Source of the DNA: Enterobacter cancerogenus
GTDB lineage: Bacteria > Pseudomonadota > Gammaproteobacteria > Enterobacterales > Enterobacteriaceae
Direction: 5' to 3'
DNA: 64,000 nucleotides
NCBI GenBank assembly: GCA_000773965.1
Contig: JRUP01000011.1
Span: forward strand, 62,001 to 126,000
This document shows positions 26,863 through 35,727 of the stretch, one piece after another. The position numbers and the translations under genes are program-made. How positions within the stretch are numbered: the first letter of the stretch is position 1; the number at the start of each line of letters is the position of its first letter. The notes below the pieces were generated by a model. It did no database searches and was not told the origin of the DNA. It saw nothing but the letters and a program-made list of their open reading frames with translations.

Positions 26863-28946
26863 CGATAATCCTGCAGTTGCATCCTTTCCAGCTGGCGCGG
26901 CGTGGCAACGGGCCACGGTTGCTGCGGGAACAGGTAGAGACGGATGCTAAACAGATGGAATAGCGGCGTGAGCAACCCGTCATCCTGCTTTGCCAGCCGT
27001 TCCAGCATCAGCAACAGCCAGTCGAGTTCATCGAGCAAATCCTGATGTGGCGGCGTTTGCAGCGATTTCAAACGCCGTTTCAGGAATAAGGCCAGCTCGT
27101 GAAACATCTGTCCGCTGTCCAGCTGATGTTTTGCCAGCAGATCTTTATGGCGGGCGTAGTAATCAAAACTGTTCACGCCCAGCCACACTTCCGTCAGTAA
27201 CATCCCGGCGGTCGACATATCCGGTTGTGGATCCAGTCGTAAACGCGGCAGTACCACGTTGACCTTATCCAGCATCAAACTGATGAAACGCTGTCTGCCC
27301 AGCAGCGATGAACCGGTACGTTCAAGTTCCTTGATAAAGCGTAATAGCTCACGTAAACCCTGACGAACCGCACGACGCGCCGTCCATGAAGGCCGTTTAT
27401 TACGCATCAATACAGTCATAATGACGGCAAATAGCACGCCAGCCAGCGAAGCAATCGCGTTGTTAATCAGCAACACCAGATCGGGCTTAAGATGGTGGCC
27501 TAAGCCAATAAAGCCGGGAATCTGGATAGCCACGCTGATACCGATCATATTGGTTGAGGGGCGCGCAATCATCAGGCCGAGTATCAGCAAGCCAGGCACG
27601 AGACAAATAATCAACGCTTCAAATGAGGTGGCCTGCGGCAACAGCAATGCCACATAAATCACGCTGATAACAATGGCCACAATCACACCGCGCACGAACA
27701 ATTTCATCGAAGTCAGTGGCGTATCCATACTGGCAAAAAGCGAACTCAGGATGGCGGCCATCACGGGTGCTGAGGCACCATCGTGCCACCCCGTGCCCAT
27801 CCACAGCAAACAGGAGCCAAAAATCGCGCAAAAGGCGGTTAAAGCAGAAAGCCTGATCAGCCCTTTGTCATAGAAACGATGAGTGCGTTTACCGCGTGCG
27901 GGTGTGGTGTCACCCGAGAGATCGCTGACCAACCCGCCGACGCTTTGATAAGCGCCCGCAATGCGCACAAAGTCCGCCATGCGCTCCAGCAAACCGGTAA
28001 ACAGCAGGCAATGCTCAATCGGTAACTCCCCGTTACGCCAGGACTGATTGATATCATTCTGACAACGGCTTAATTCCAGCTGGATACCGCTGGTTTCGCC
28101 CACGGCTTCGCCATCGTTGAGCCAATGCAAAAACAGGCGGAATGCTACCGCGACGTTGTCCGGGAAGGTAATCTGCAATGCCGATAATCGCTGCAGGCGT
28201 AGTTCTATCGCAGTGAGCGTGGGGATCAAATAAGAGAGATGTTGATACTGCACGCTGACCAGACGAATCAAACGTCGCGCGGCATCGCCCTCGTAAACGC
28301 AGTGCGTGATCAAAATTTCCACTTGCTGTGGATTGGTCGCCATACGCGTCAGAATTTCATCGCGCTCGGGAGATTTATCGCCGGAGATGCCTGACAGCAA
28401 ATCGTGGCACAGCTTGCGGGCATTCAAATACCATTGGCTGACACTCTGTTCCAGCAAGCTACGCATTGAGACCGGAAACAGGAGTGCGTGCACCATGCTG
28501 CTGCACACGGTACCGACTGCGATCTCTTCAATACGGGATAACACGGTATTGGTGATCGACAGCGGAGTCATCACCTCAGGAAAACCCATGATCGCGGCGC
28601 TGTAGCCTGCCAGCATGAACACATAACTTTTCGGCGTGCGATCGTGCAGGGAAAGGTACAGGCACACACTCACCCACAGCGAAATGATGAAGCTGAAAAG
28701 TAATGGGTGCTCAACGGTGACGGGAAAAACAAAGAAGATAAACACGCCGCCCAGCAAGGTGCCGAACATACGAAACAGTGATTTTGAAATGGTGGAGGCA
28801 GAATAAAGCTGGGAAGCGATGAAGACCGTGGTAATCGCCCAGGCGGGTTTATCCAGGTTGAGTTCCAGTGAGAAATACAATGCCAAAAAGGCAGCCAGAC
28901 AGGTTTTTACAGCAAAAAAAACGGCGTTTTTTGAAAACCACTGCAT
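26847..28946 (-). CDS. FUSC family (aromatic acid exporter-like) inner-membrane protein
   Basis: A 699-residue protein with two blocks of about five to six membrane helices (residues ~8-160 and ~365-525), each followed by a helical cytosolic region. This is the organisation of FUSC-family proteins such as AaeB, MdtO and YccS, and the closest feel is MdtO. The first block starts KTCLAAFLALYFSLELNLDKPAWAITTVF. It probably exports aromatic or amphipathic compounds with a fusion protein; none is adjacent. The ATG has no recognisable Shine-Dalgarno, and a long leader with a strong CRP site lies upstream. It overlaps lhr by 16 nt tail to tail. Confidence 0.85.
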   Translation of the reverse strand: MQWFSKNAVFFAVKTCLAAFLALYFSLELNLDKPAWAITTVFIASQLYSASTISKSLFRMFGTLLGGVFIFFVFPVTVEHPLLFSFIISLWVSVCLYLSLHDRTPKSYVFMLAGYSAAIMGFPEVMTPLSITNTVLSRIEEIAVGTVCSSMVHALLFPVSMRSLLEQSVSQWYLNARKLCHDLLSGISGDKSPERDEILTRMATNPQQVEILITHCVYEGDAARRLIRLVSVQYQHLSYLIPTLTAIELRLQRLSALQITFPDNVAVAFRLFLHWLNDGEAVGETSGIQLELSRCQNDINQSWRNGELPIEHCLLFTGLLERMADFVRIAGAYQSVGGLVSDLSGDTTPARGKRTHRFYDKGLIRLSALTAFCAIFGSCLLWMGTGWHDGASAPVMAAILSSLFASMDTPLTSMKLFVRGVIVAIVISVIYVALLLPQATSFEALIICLVPGLLILGLMIARPSTNMIGISVAIQIPGFIGLGHHLKPDLVLLINNAIASLAGVLFAVIMTVLMRNKRPSWTARRAVRQGLRELLRFIKELERTGSSLLGRQRFISLMLDKVNVVLPRLRLDPQPDMSTAGMLLTEVWLGVNSFDYYARHKDLLAKHQLDSGQMFHELALFLKRRLKSLQTPPHQDLLDELDWLLLMLERLAKQDDGLLTPLFHLFSIRLYLFPQQPWPVATPRQLERMQLQDYRQRAW

Positions 28947-29255
28947 GACAGTATTGAGACCAGACGGCGCTAAGTGCGGCGTATCCTGCCAGAATATTCA
29001 ATCTACTCACGGCGATAAATATGTCAGATTGTTACAGCATCAAATTTGGTGATATTGGCAGGCAATCAATATCAGGATGATTGTTAAGGGTTACTAATGG
29101 ACTAAATGCGAATTCAGCTTCTATTTACAGAAGCTCTATGATTTATAAGCCTATTGATTCAAGACCTGTCATCAGTCAGATAAATGTGTTCTGGATCACA
29201 CTTTTCAAAATAACCCCTGTGATTACAACGGCTCCATAAAAACATTTCGCGCAAC
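28947..29255 (-). promoter_or_regulatory. Leader and promoter region of the FUSC gene
   Basis: No gene seen. On the minus strand a -10-like TATAAA (29142-29147) and a CRP site about 45 nt farther upstream predict a start near 29135. The transcript would then begin with a 7-bp stem-loop (AGCTTCT/AGAAGCT, 29116-29135) and run through about 190 nt of leader before the FUSC ATG. Confidence 0.5.
29185..29200. promoter_or_regulatory. CRP-cAMP binding site
   Basis: TGTGT-TCTGGA-TCACA; with three flanking bases each side, 19 of 22 positions match the ideal CRP site. Its centre is about 58-62 nt from the start predicted on the minus strand, the class I distance. The only gene downstream is the FUSC transporter. 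Confidence 0.7.
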
Positions 29256-29277
29256 CTGGCGCAGAGAATTGCGCCAG
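29256..29277 (-). terminator. Hairpin after the lactonase gene
   Basis: CTGGCGCA and TGCGCCAG form a perfect 8-bp stem with a 6-nt loop, 18 nt beyond the lactonase stop. A TTTTT run comes about 15 nt farther on the minus strand. Confidence 0.55.
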
Positions 29278-29295
29278 ATCATCGCAAGGGCGAAC

Positions 29296-30411
29296 TCAGT
29301 CACTTAGCACCGTTACCCAGTTCGCATCTTTACCAGCAGGCGCTTCACCCACACGCTTTAACGATCCACTTTGGGCATCAATGGCGTAGCTTCCCGTCAC
29401 TGCGCTTTTTTCACCGCTGGCGATCAGCCATTTGCTGTCCGGTGTTATGGCAATACTGCGCGGCTGCTTCTCTACCGGCCAACTACCTATCAGCGTCAGT
29501 TTGCCACTGTGTTGATCAACGCGGTATCCGCTCACTGTGCTGCTGGTGCGTTCGGTCACATACAGGAAATGACCGTTTGGCGTTAGATGAATATCGGCTG
29601 ACCAGATGCGTGGCGTGGTATCGCTGTAACCTGCCGGCCGCTCGCGGCCGTGCTGCAACTTATACTCTGCGGCCACGGCGTTGGGGGTTTCGCTGACTTT
29701 GACCAACTCGCCACTCGGCTCGCGACGGAACTGGGTGATGATGCCACCCATCTCACCGACGTTATACAGAAAGCGTTGATCCGGTGATAACACCGAATGA
29801 CGCGGGCCATTTTCGTCGGCGGTTTTCACATAACCGTTGCCCAGCGCGCTTATCTCACCCTCCTCGCTCAGCTTCAACTGCAATACGCGGTCAGTACCGA
29901 GATTGCCGACGTAGGCGGTTTTACCGGCATTATCAACAATCACCGAATGTGCCGCATGGCCCGTTTTGTAGCTGCCCACCGGCGGTGCTAACACCTTGCC
30001 ATCTTTGGCTAGCCGATAGACATGCACTACATCGCCATCGTAGGAGGCACCCAGCAGGAATCGCCCCTGTTTATCGGTGCTGATATAGGGATAACTGGCC
30101 GTGGCAGGCACTGCAGTCCTGTGATTAAGGTCGCCCGTCGTGCGATCGATCTGCCAGCTCACCAGTTGCAGTGGTTTACTGCGAATGGCCGCGTATAAAT
30201 GCTGGTGGTCAGCACTCAACGCCAGCGGCATCACTTTTCCGCCTGCCTGAGTGCGCCCCATCAACTGCAGTGCGCCGGTTTGTTCGTTAAGCGTGTAGCG
30301 GGCGATAGTGCCGTCATCCGCCTCTGAGACGTAGACAAAGGTTTTTGCCAGCAGCGGCGCGCTGAGGGCCATCACCGTGAGTAATGTGGCAACCTGAAAT
30401 GTTTTCTTCAT
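29296..30411 (-). CDS. Periplasmic lactonase family beta-propeller protein
   Basis: A 371-residue protein with an N-terminal signal peptide (MKKTFQVATLLTVMALSAPLLA). It then has seven-bladed beta-propeller repeats of the 6-phosphogluconolactonase/3-carboxymuconolactone-cyclase type (VYVSEADDGTIARYTLNEQTG, LSPDQRFLYNVGE, LTPNGHFLYVTERTSSTVSGY). Cytosolic Pgl lacks such a signal. It is the last gene of an operon with a sugar-acid transporter and a glucarate dehydratase-like enzyme. It plausibly opens glucaro- or galactarolactone in the periplasm before uptake; this is inferred. AAGGAAG precedes the ATG, which follows the dehydratase stop by 9 nt. Confidence 0.82.
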   Translation of the reverse strand: MKKTFQVATLLTVMALSAPLLAKTFVYVSEADDGTIARYTLNEQTGALQLMGRTQAGGKVMPLALSADHQHLYAAIRSKPLQLVSWQIDRTTGDLNHRTAVPATASYPYISTDKQGRFLLGASYDGDVVHVYRLAKDGKVLAPPVGSYKTGHAAHSVIVDNAGKTAYVGNLGTDRVLQLKLSEEGEISALGNGYVKTADENGPRHSVLSPDQRFLYNVGEMGGIITQFRREPSGELVKVSETPNAVAAEYKLQHGRERPAGYSDTTPRIWSADIHLTPNGHFLYVTERTSSTVSGYRVDQHSGKLTLIGSWPVEKQPRSIAITPDSKWLIASGEKSAVTGSYAIDAQSGSLKRVGEAPAGKDANWVTVLSD

Positions 30412-30420
30412 ATAACTTCC

Positions 30421-31764
30421 TTAGCGAACCAGAGCCGGACGTTTGGCGTCAAAACGCCAGTTATCAATCAAAAACTGCATGCCCAATGCATCGTTGCGGT
30501 TCTTATCGGGCAGTGCGTTATAGAGCGCATGCGCCTGCTCGACGCGTTCCATATTCAGTTCAATGCCCAAACCTGGCCCCGGCGGCAGCTCCAGATAACC
30601 ATCACGAATTTGCGGTGGCTGGTGGCTGAGTGGCTGGCCATCCTGCCATATCCAGTGCGTATCGAAGGCGGTTTGACGATCGCCAGGCGCTGCGGCACCA
30701 AGATGAGCAACCATCGCCAGTGAAACATCAAAGTGATTATTGGAGTGGCAACCGGTGGTGAGGCCCCATTCGTTACATAGCTGCGCGACGACGTTGGCAT
30801 TGCGCATAGTCCAGAAATGGGGATCGGCGAGCGGGATGTCGATAGCGTTGAGCTGCAGAGCATGCTGCAACTGCCGCCAGTCATTGGCGATCATATTGGT
30901 GGCCACCGGCACGCCAGTGGCGCGACGGAATTCGGCCAGGGTCTCGCGCCCGGAATAACCCTGTTCTGCGCCACAAGGATCTTCCAGGTATGGCACTTTG
31001 CCTGCCAGTTGTTTACCAAAGCGAATCGCCTCATCCAGCGACCAACTGGCATTCGGGTCCACGGTGACGCGAGATTGTGGAAACCGCGACAGCAAGGCTT
31101 CCACGGTTTCGACTTCCTGCTCGCCATGCAAGACGCCGCCCTTTAGCTTGAAGTCCCGAAAACCGTATTGTTCTACTGCGGCTTCTGCGAGCCGCACCAC
31201 TGCTGCACTGTCCATTGCCGGTTGATGACGTAACCGGAACCAGCCATCTGGTTCGTCATCACCCGAACGGTAGTCCATATTCGTGCGTTGACGATCGGCG
31301 ACATAAAACAGATATCCCAACACCGGAATACGCTCCCGCTGTTTACCGCTGGCGAGCAGATCCGCTACCGGCAGATCGAGGAATTTACCCTGCAGATCGA
31401 GCAAGGCAGCCTCAATCGCCGCCGCCGCGTTGTAAAACTTCTCTGGATTCATCTGCGGAATATGAATGTCATTGGTGTGCGAGGTGTGTTGCTGCCGCGC
31501 GTCGCTGGCGAACAGTTGGCTCAGCGTGGCGTTAGCACGCATCAGTGAGCTACCGATAATCAGCGGGCGAAAATGTTCCAGCAGTTGCAACGTTGAAGCG
31601 TGGCACGGTGTTTCCCCCACGCCGCTGTTGCCCGCGGAATCAGTTAGGATCACCAGAATTCGGGTGAAGTAGCAGTTATGCGCCCCGCCGATGTTCAGCA
31701 GCATGCTGTCGTATCCGGCAACCGGAACGATGCGCATCGATTTAATGACTGGTGTGTCGGACAT
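30421..31764 (-). CDS. Glucarate dehydratase-like enolase superfamily enzyme
   Basis: A 447-residue enzyme of the mandelate racemase/glucarate dehydratase group. Seen are the base motif FKLKGG (Lys ~204/206), metal ligands in VDPNASW, YLEDPCGAEQGYSGRE and TNMIAND, and the His base in GCHSNNHFD (~339). It would dehydrate D-glucarate (or an epimer) to 5-keto-4-deoxyglucarate. It could be GudD or its less active relative GudX; the KLK and His pair needed for full activity is present. The start at 31764 follows GGAGAG and overlaps the transporter gene by 23 nt. KDG-aldolase-type partners (GarL, GarR) are not nearby. Confidence 0.85.
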   Translation of the reverse strand: MSDTPVIKSMRIVPVAGYDSMLLNIGGAHNCYFTRILVILTDSAGNSGVGETPCHASTLQLLEHFRPLIIGSSLMRANATLSQLFASDARQQHTSHTNDIHIPQMNPEKFYNAAAAIEAALLDLQGKFLDLPVADLLASGKQRERIPVLGYLFYVADRQRTNMDYRSGDDEPDGWFRLRHQPAMDSAAVVRLAEAAVEQYGFRDFKLKGGVLHGEQEVETVEALLSRFPQSRVTVDPNASWSLDEAIRFGKQLAGKVPYLEDPCGAEQGYSGRETLAEFRRATGVPVATNMIANDWRQLQHALQLNAIDIPLADPHFWTMRNANVVAQLCNEWGLTTGCHSNNHFDVSLAMVAHLGAAAPGDRQTAFDTHWIWQDGQPLSHQPPQIRDGYLELPPGPGLGIELNMERVEQAHALYNALPDKNRNDALGMQFLIDNWRFDAKRPALVR

Positions 31765-33097
31765 GGTTTCTCTCCGTGTGACCGAATGCAGGGGGAACAG
31801 GTTTGCGACGCAGCAGCAGCCAGACACCAGTGATGACTGACACGCTGGTCAGCGCATACAGCCCGCCGGTGGTACTGCCGGTATGAAGTTCGAGATAGCC
31901 AAACACGGTGGGTGCAAAGAATCCGCCGAGGTTACCGATGGAGTTGATGAGGGCAATGCCAGGCGCGGCGATTGAAGCAGGCAATTCACTTTGCGGCATT
32001 GGCCAGAAGAAGGCCGCGCTGACTTTCGAGCCAATACAAGCGACGATCATCGCGACAAAGCCAAACCAGGGTGTGCCGGTGGTGGCCATAAAGGTGCCGC
32101 AGGCGGCAATCAGCATGGCAAGACCCAGCCCTTTATCCAGCTTATCGCGATAGCGATCGGTAGTTTTACCCAGCAGGAACAAGGCAACAATGGCACATAA
32201 CCAGGGAACGGCGGTCAGCAAACCTATTTCAAAACTGTTGTAACCCTGAATACGCTGGATGATTTGCGGTAGCCAGAACACCAGGGTGTAACCGGTCATG
32301 GTCATGGTGAAAAAAATCAGGCAATAGAACAGTAAGCTGCGATCGCGCAGTAAACCCCAGCGGCCGTACTCTTTGACATGTACGTCACGTGCTGCTTCCT
32401 CTAACGCTAACTGTGCTTGCAACGCACGTTGTTCTGCTGGGTTAAGCCATTTGGCATCCTGCGGTTTTGAGACCAGCACTAGCGCGGCCAGCAAACCGAT
32501 CACAATCGATCCGCCCCCTTCCAGGAACATCACCCATTTCCAGCCGACCAGCCCGTTCACCTCATGCAGCATCAGAATGGCGCCGGTTAAGGGGCCGGAA
32601 AACAGAAAGGCGCTGGCGGTGGCACTCAGCACCATCGCGGTGGCACGACCGCGCCATGCGTTAGGCACCCACTGGCGGAAATAGAATAAGACGCCAGGGA
32701 AAAATCCAGCCTCTGCCACACCCAACAAGAAGCGCAGGACATAGAAGTGCAGCGGTGTGCTCACAAAACCGGTTAACAACACCACGATGCCCCAGGTAAT
32801 CATGATGCGCGTCAGCCACACGCGTGCCCCGAGTTTTTTCAGCATCATATTGCTGGGCACTTCGAACAGCGCGTAACCAATAAAGAACAATCCTGCGCCC
32901 AGACCAAAGGCTGCGGCACTGATCCCCGCATCCGTCTGTAATTCGGCTTTGACGAATCCAATATTGGCTCGGTCAATCTGGTTAACAATCAGCATCAGCG
33001 CCAGCATCGGGATGATGCGACGGAAAAACTTAGCGATTGCGGAGGCGATATGCGCGTCGTGATCTGCTGCTAAATCATAAGATTGTTGAACCGTCAT
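31742..33097 (-). CDS. MFS transporter, ACS family (sugar-acid type)
   Basis: A 451-residue, 12-helix transporter of the anion:cation symporter family (GudP/GarP/tartrate group). It has NQIDRANIGFVKAEL, the GYALFEVPSNMMLKKLGAR block and the RFLLGVAEAGFFPGVLFY signature. It begins the operon that continues with the glucarate dehydratase and the lactonase, so hexarate uptake is the likely job. The 222 nt to the divergent curA gene contain its promoter. No specific operator was recognised there. Confidence 0.86.
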   Translation of the reverse strand: MTVQQSYDLAADHDAHIASAIAKFFRRIIPMLALMLIVNQIDRANIGFVKAELQTDAGISAAAFGLGAGLFFIGYALFEVPSNMMLKKLGARVWLTRIMITWGIVVLLTGFVSTPLHFYVLRFLLGVAEAGFFPGVLFYFRQWVPNAWRGRATAMVLSATASAFLFSGPLTGAILMLHEVNGLVGWKWVMFLEGGGSIVIGLLAALVLVSKPQDAKWLNPAEQRALQAQLALEEAARDVHVKEYGRWGLLRDRSLLFYCLIFFTMTMTGYTLVFWLPQIIQRIQGYNSFEIGLLTAVPWLCAIVALFLLGKTTDRYRDKLDKGLGLAMLIAACGTFMATTGTPWFGFVAMIVACIGSKVSAAFFWPMPQSELPASIAAPGIALINSIGNLGGFFAPTVFGYLELHTGSTTGGLYALTSVSVITGVWLLLRRKPVPPAFGHTERNHVRHTSH

Positions 33098-33319
33098 GCG
33101 TCACCTATTGGGTTAATTGCACCGCTATAGGTATACGCAGTCGATTAAAGAGCGGTTATGTGAGAATGCCCGAGACCGTTTGTGCAGATGTTGAAGGGGC
33201 TTTTATGTTCAATGCGTTAGCGGTTTTCCCAGCGTAAAGTTTTGTGTGGGTTTGTGCGCTGGCTCACTGGGAATAGTTTCTAGTACACTTGCCTGATTCA
33301 AATGAGTAAAGAGGTTTAG

Positions 33320-34357
33320 ATGACGCAATCCCCTGACAGCAATCAAGCCTGGCTATTGGCATCGCGCCCCGATGGCGAACCGGTTAAAGAGAATTTCCGG
33401 CTTGTTGAACAACCTATTCCCTCCATCAAAACGGGTGAAATGCTGCTCCGCACGGTTTACCTCTCACTCGATCCTTATATGCGCGGGCGCATGGATGACA
33501 GTAAATCCTATGCGCCTCCGGCACAACTCGATCAACCAATGGTCGGCGGTACGGTTTCACAGGTGGTTGAATCGCAGCATCCCGATTTTAAAACCGGTGA
33601 CTGGGTACTGGCAGGCAGCGGATGGCAACGTTATGCCGTCTCGGATGGCACTGGCGTGGCGAAAATCGGCGATCTGCCCCATCCATCCTGGGCGCTGGGC
33701 ATTCTGGGGATGCCCGGCTTCACCGCTTACATGGGCCTGATGGACATTGGGCAGCCAAAAGCGGGCGAAACCCTGGTGGTCGCCGCCGCGACGGGCCCGG
33801 TGGGTGCCACGGTTGGGCAACTGGGCAAGCTAAAAGGCTGTCATGTGGTTGGCGTTGCCGGAGGTGAAGAGAAATGCCGCTACGCGATTGAAAAACTCGG
33901 GTTCTCAGCCTGTCTCGATCACCATCACGAGGATTTTGCTGAACAGTTGGCGAACGCCTGCCCGGATGGGATCGATATCTATTTCGAGAATGTCGGCGGT
34001 AAAGTGTTTGATGCCGTGTTCCCGCTGTTGAACACCGCCGCGCGCGTACCGGTTTGTGGACTGGTCTCAACCTATAACAGTGGCAAAACCCTACCCGCTG
34101 GCCCTGACCGTACGCCACAAATCCTGAGTGGGATATTGAAGCGCCGAATCCGTATGCAGGGATTTATTATTTTCCAGGATTACGGTGATCGATATCCAGA
34201 ATTCCTGCAAGCGATGATGCCGTTGGTTGAACAGCAGAAAATTCACTATCGTGAACACATGATCGATGGATTAGAAAATGCACCACAGGCGTTCTTCGAT
34301 ATGTTGAAGGGTAATAACTTTGGTAAAACCGTGGTCAAAGTGGCTGAAGAAGAGTGA
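33320..34357 (+). CDS. curA: NADPH-dependent curcumin reductase-type oxidoreductase
   Basis: A 345-residue zinc-free medium-chain reductase. It shows YLSLDPYMRGRM, the Rossmann region VVAAATGPVGATVGQLGK and FENVGGKVFDAVFPLL, typical of the CurA/YncB and leukotriene-B4-dehydrogenase-like family. CurA reduces the double bonds of curcumin and other enones using NADPH in the cytosol. AAGAGG lies 6 nt before the ATG. A perfect hairpin follows the stop. It stands alone on its strand, divergent from the sugar-acid operon. Confidence 0.9.
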   Translation: MTQSPDSNQAWLLASRPDGEPVKENFRLVEQPIPSIKTGEMLLRTVYLSLDPYMRGRMDDSKSYAPPAQLDQPMVGGTVSQVVESQHPDFKTGDWVLAGSGWQRYAVSDGTGVAKIGDLPHPSWALGILGMPGFTAYMGLMDIGQPKAGETLVVAAATGPVGATVGQLGKLKGCHVVGVAGGEEKCRYAIEKLGFSACLDHHHEDFAEQLANACPDGIDIYFENVGGKVFDAVFPLLNTAARVPVCGLVSTYNSGKTLPAGPDRTPQILSGILKRRIRMQGFIIFQDYGDRYPEFLQAMMPLVEQQKIHYREHMIDGLENAPQAFFDMLKGNNFGKTVVKVAEEE

Positions 34358-34362
34358 TAAGG

Positions 34363-34392
34363 GCCGGTTATTCTTAACATTAAATAACCGGC
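34363..34392 (+). terminator. curA terminator hairpin
   Basis: GCCGGTTATT and AATAACCGGC form a perfect 10-bp stem with a 10-nt loop, 5 nt after the stop; no T-run. Confidence 0.55.
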
Positions 34393-34455
34393 TAAATAGC
34401 AGCGTTATCTCTGTTTGGCCTGCGGCAGCAAGAGTTCCGTCAAAATTTTATTACG

Positions 34456-34554
34456 CTATTTTTTGGTCAGCCAAAACATGCGTGGAACCCACGCCGGACG
34501 CGGCTGCGCGGCATAGAAATGCTGCATTTCATCTAAACAGGTTGCGTTGTTCAT
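34456..34554 (-). CDS. Unrecognised 32-residue small protein
   Basis: A short frame with a near-ideal Shine-Dalgarno (AAGGAGGGAACA) directly before its ATG. The product starts MNNATCLDEMQHFYAAQPRP and ends in AWVPRMFWLTKK, an aromatic and proline-rich tail. No signal peptide or full membrane helix. I do not recognise it. It lies 110 nt downstream of rluF on the same strand, after rluF's terminator, so it is either read through or has its own promoter. Its SD is complementary to a sequence just upstream. The RBS is the main argument that it is real. Confidence 0.55.
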   Translation of the reverse strand: MNNATCLDEMQHFYAAQPRPAWVPRMFWLTKK

Positions 34555-34556
34555 TG

Positions 34557-34589
34557 TTCCCTCCTTTGTTAAAAAAAGTATGGAGGGAA
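34557..34589 (-). promoter_or_regulatory. Stem that can pair away the small gene's Shine-Dalgarno
   Basis: On the minus strand TTCCCTCC (34589-34582) is complementary over 8 bases to GGAGGGAA (34564-34557), which holds the ribosome binding site of the 32-residue gene. The 17-nt loop is T-rich. The upstream arm overlaps the T-tract of the rluF terminator. This could be a translational switch; inference only. Confidence 0.45.
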
Positions 34590-34632
34590 AAAACCGGAAC
34601 AAATAGTGAGAGGATTATAAAATTTGTTCCGG
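34588..34632 (-). terminator. rluF rho-independent terminator
   Basis: On the minus strand CCGGAACAAAT and ATTTGTTCCGG form an 11-bp stem with a 17-nt loop, followed by TTTTTT. It lies 32 nt after the rluF stop. Confidence 0.75.
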
Positions 34633-34664
34633 GTTTAAACAGTCATGGCAAATCCAGGGAAAAT

Positions 34665-35546
34665 TTAACGCCCTTTCTTTTTACGACCAGGTTGAGCAAA
34701 GCGCTGACGTCCTGCTGGTTTGGCCGCAGCTTTCTCTGGAATCTTTGCTCCGTTCGATGCGACTTTTTTCGCCGCTGCTGCCGGTTTCTTTTTCGCCTGG
34801 CTTTGCTGCGTTTTTTTGTCTTCGGATGAAGAATCCTCGATCAAGTTAAACAACTCAATCAATTCGTCATCAGTAAAATCACGCCATTCGCCCAGCGGGA
34901 TGCCTTTCAGACTGACATTCATGATACGCGTACGTTCAAGCTTGGTGACTTCGAAGCCAAAATGCTTGGTCATTCGGCGAATCTGGCGGTTAAGACCCTG
35001 AACCAGGATGATACGAAACACAAAGGTCGACTCTTTCTTCACTTTGCATTTTTTGGTCACAGTACCCAGCATCGGCACACCCGCCGCCATCCCGGCAATA
35101 AACTCGTCGGTGATGGGCTTATCTACGGTCACCACATACTCTTTCTCGTGGTTGTTACCGGCGCGCAGGATCTTATTGACCAGGTCACCGTGGTTGGTGA
35201 GAAAAATCAGCCCTTGTGAGTCTTTATCCAGACGACCGATCGGGAACACGCGTTTACTGTGGTTAACAAAATCACCGATGTTATCGCGCTCACCCTCTTC
35301 CATGGTGGTAATAATGCCTACCGGCTTGTTGAGCGCAATCAGTACTAAATCTTCTTCGTTACGCGGCTCGATCAACTGCCCATTCACTTTCACTTCATCC
35401 CCGGCAAAGACCTGTGCGCCAACAGTCGCGCGCTTGCCGTTAATAAAAACGTTGCCTTGTTCAATGTAACGATCGGCATCACGTCGTGAGCAGATTCCGC
35501 TCTCGCTAATGTATTTGTTCAGGCGCGTGGATGAGTTGGGCAGCAT
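34665..35546 (-). CDS. rluF: 23S rRNA pseudouridine(2604) synthase RluF
   Basis: A 293-residue protein. An S4 RNA-binding domain (residues ~5-60: [20 protein letters not shown]) precedes the RsuA/RluB-type catalytic domain with the active-site motif [26 protein letters not shown] is typical of RluF. The C-terminal ~60 residues are a disordered Lys/Ala tail ending QPGRKKKGR, common in enteric RluF. It modifies U2604 of 23S rRNA. The ATG at 35546 follows GGAGGAACC. An earlier in-frame start at 35579 lacks an SD. Confidence 0.92.
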   Translation of the reverse strand: MLPNSSTRLNKYISESGICSRRDADRYIEQGNVFINGKRATVGAQVFAGDEVKVNGQLIEPRNEEDLVLIALNKPVGIITTMEEGERDNIGDFVNHSKRVFPIGRLDKDSQGLIFLTNHGDLVNKILRAGNNHEKEYVVTVDKPITDEFIAGMAAGVPMLGTVTKKCKVKKESTFVFRIILVQGLNRQIRRMTKHFGFEVTKLERTRIMNVSLKGIPLGEWRDFTDDELIELFNLIEDSSSEDKKTQQSQAKKKPAAAAKKVASNGAKIPEKAAAKPAGRQRFAQPGRKKKGR

Positions 35547-35727
35547 GGTTCCTCCGAAAAAAAACGGACTATACAACAACCTTAGACGTTGTGTAAGACA
35601 CGGTTAAACATCATTGTTCCAGCTTGTAACCTCATCACCGTTTGGTAACAGCACACTAACATTGTGGTTGTTCCTCAGGAATCGATCAGCGACAATCGCC
35701 ATCCATCGCGTTTTCTTATGACAGAGT

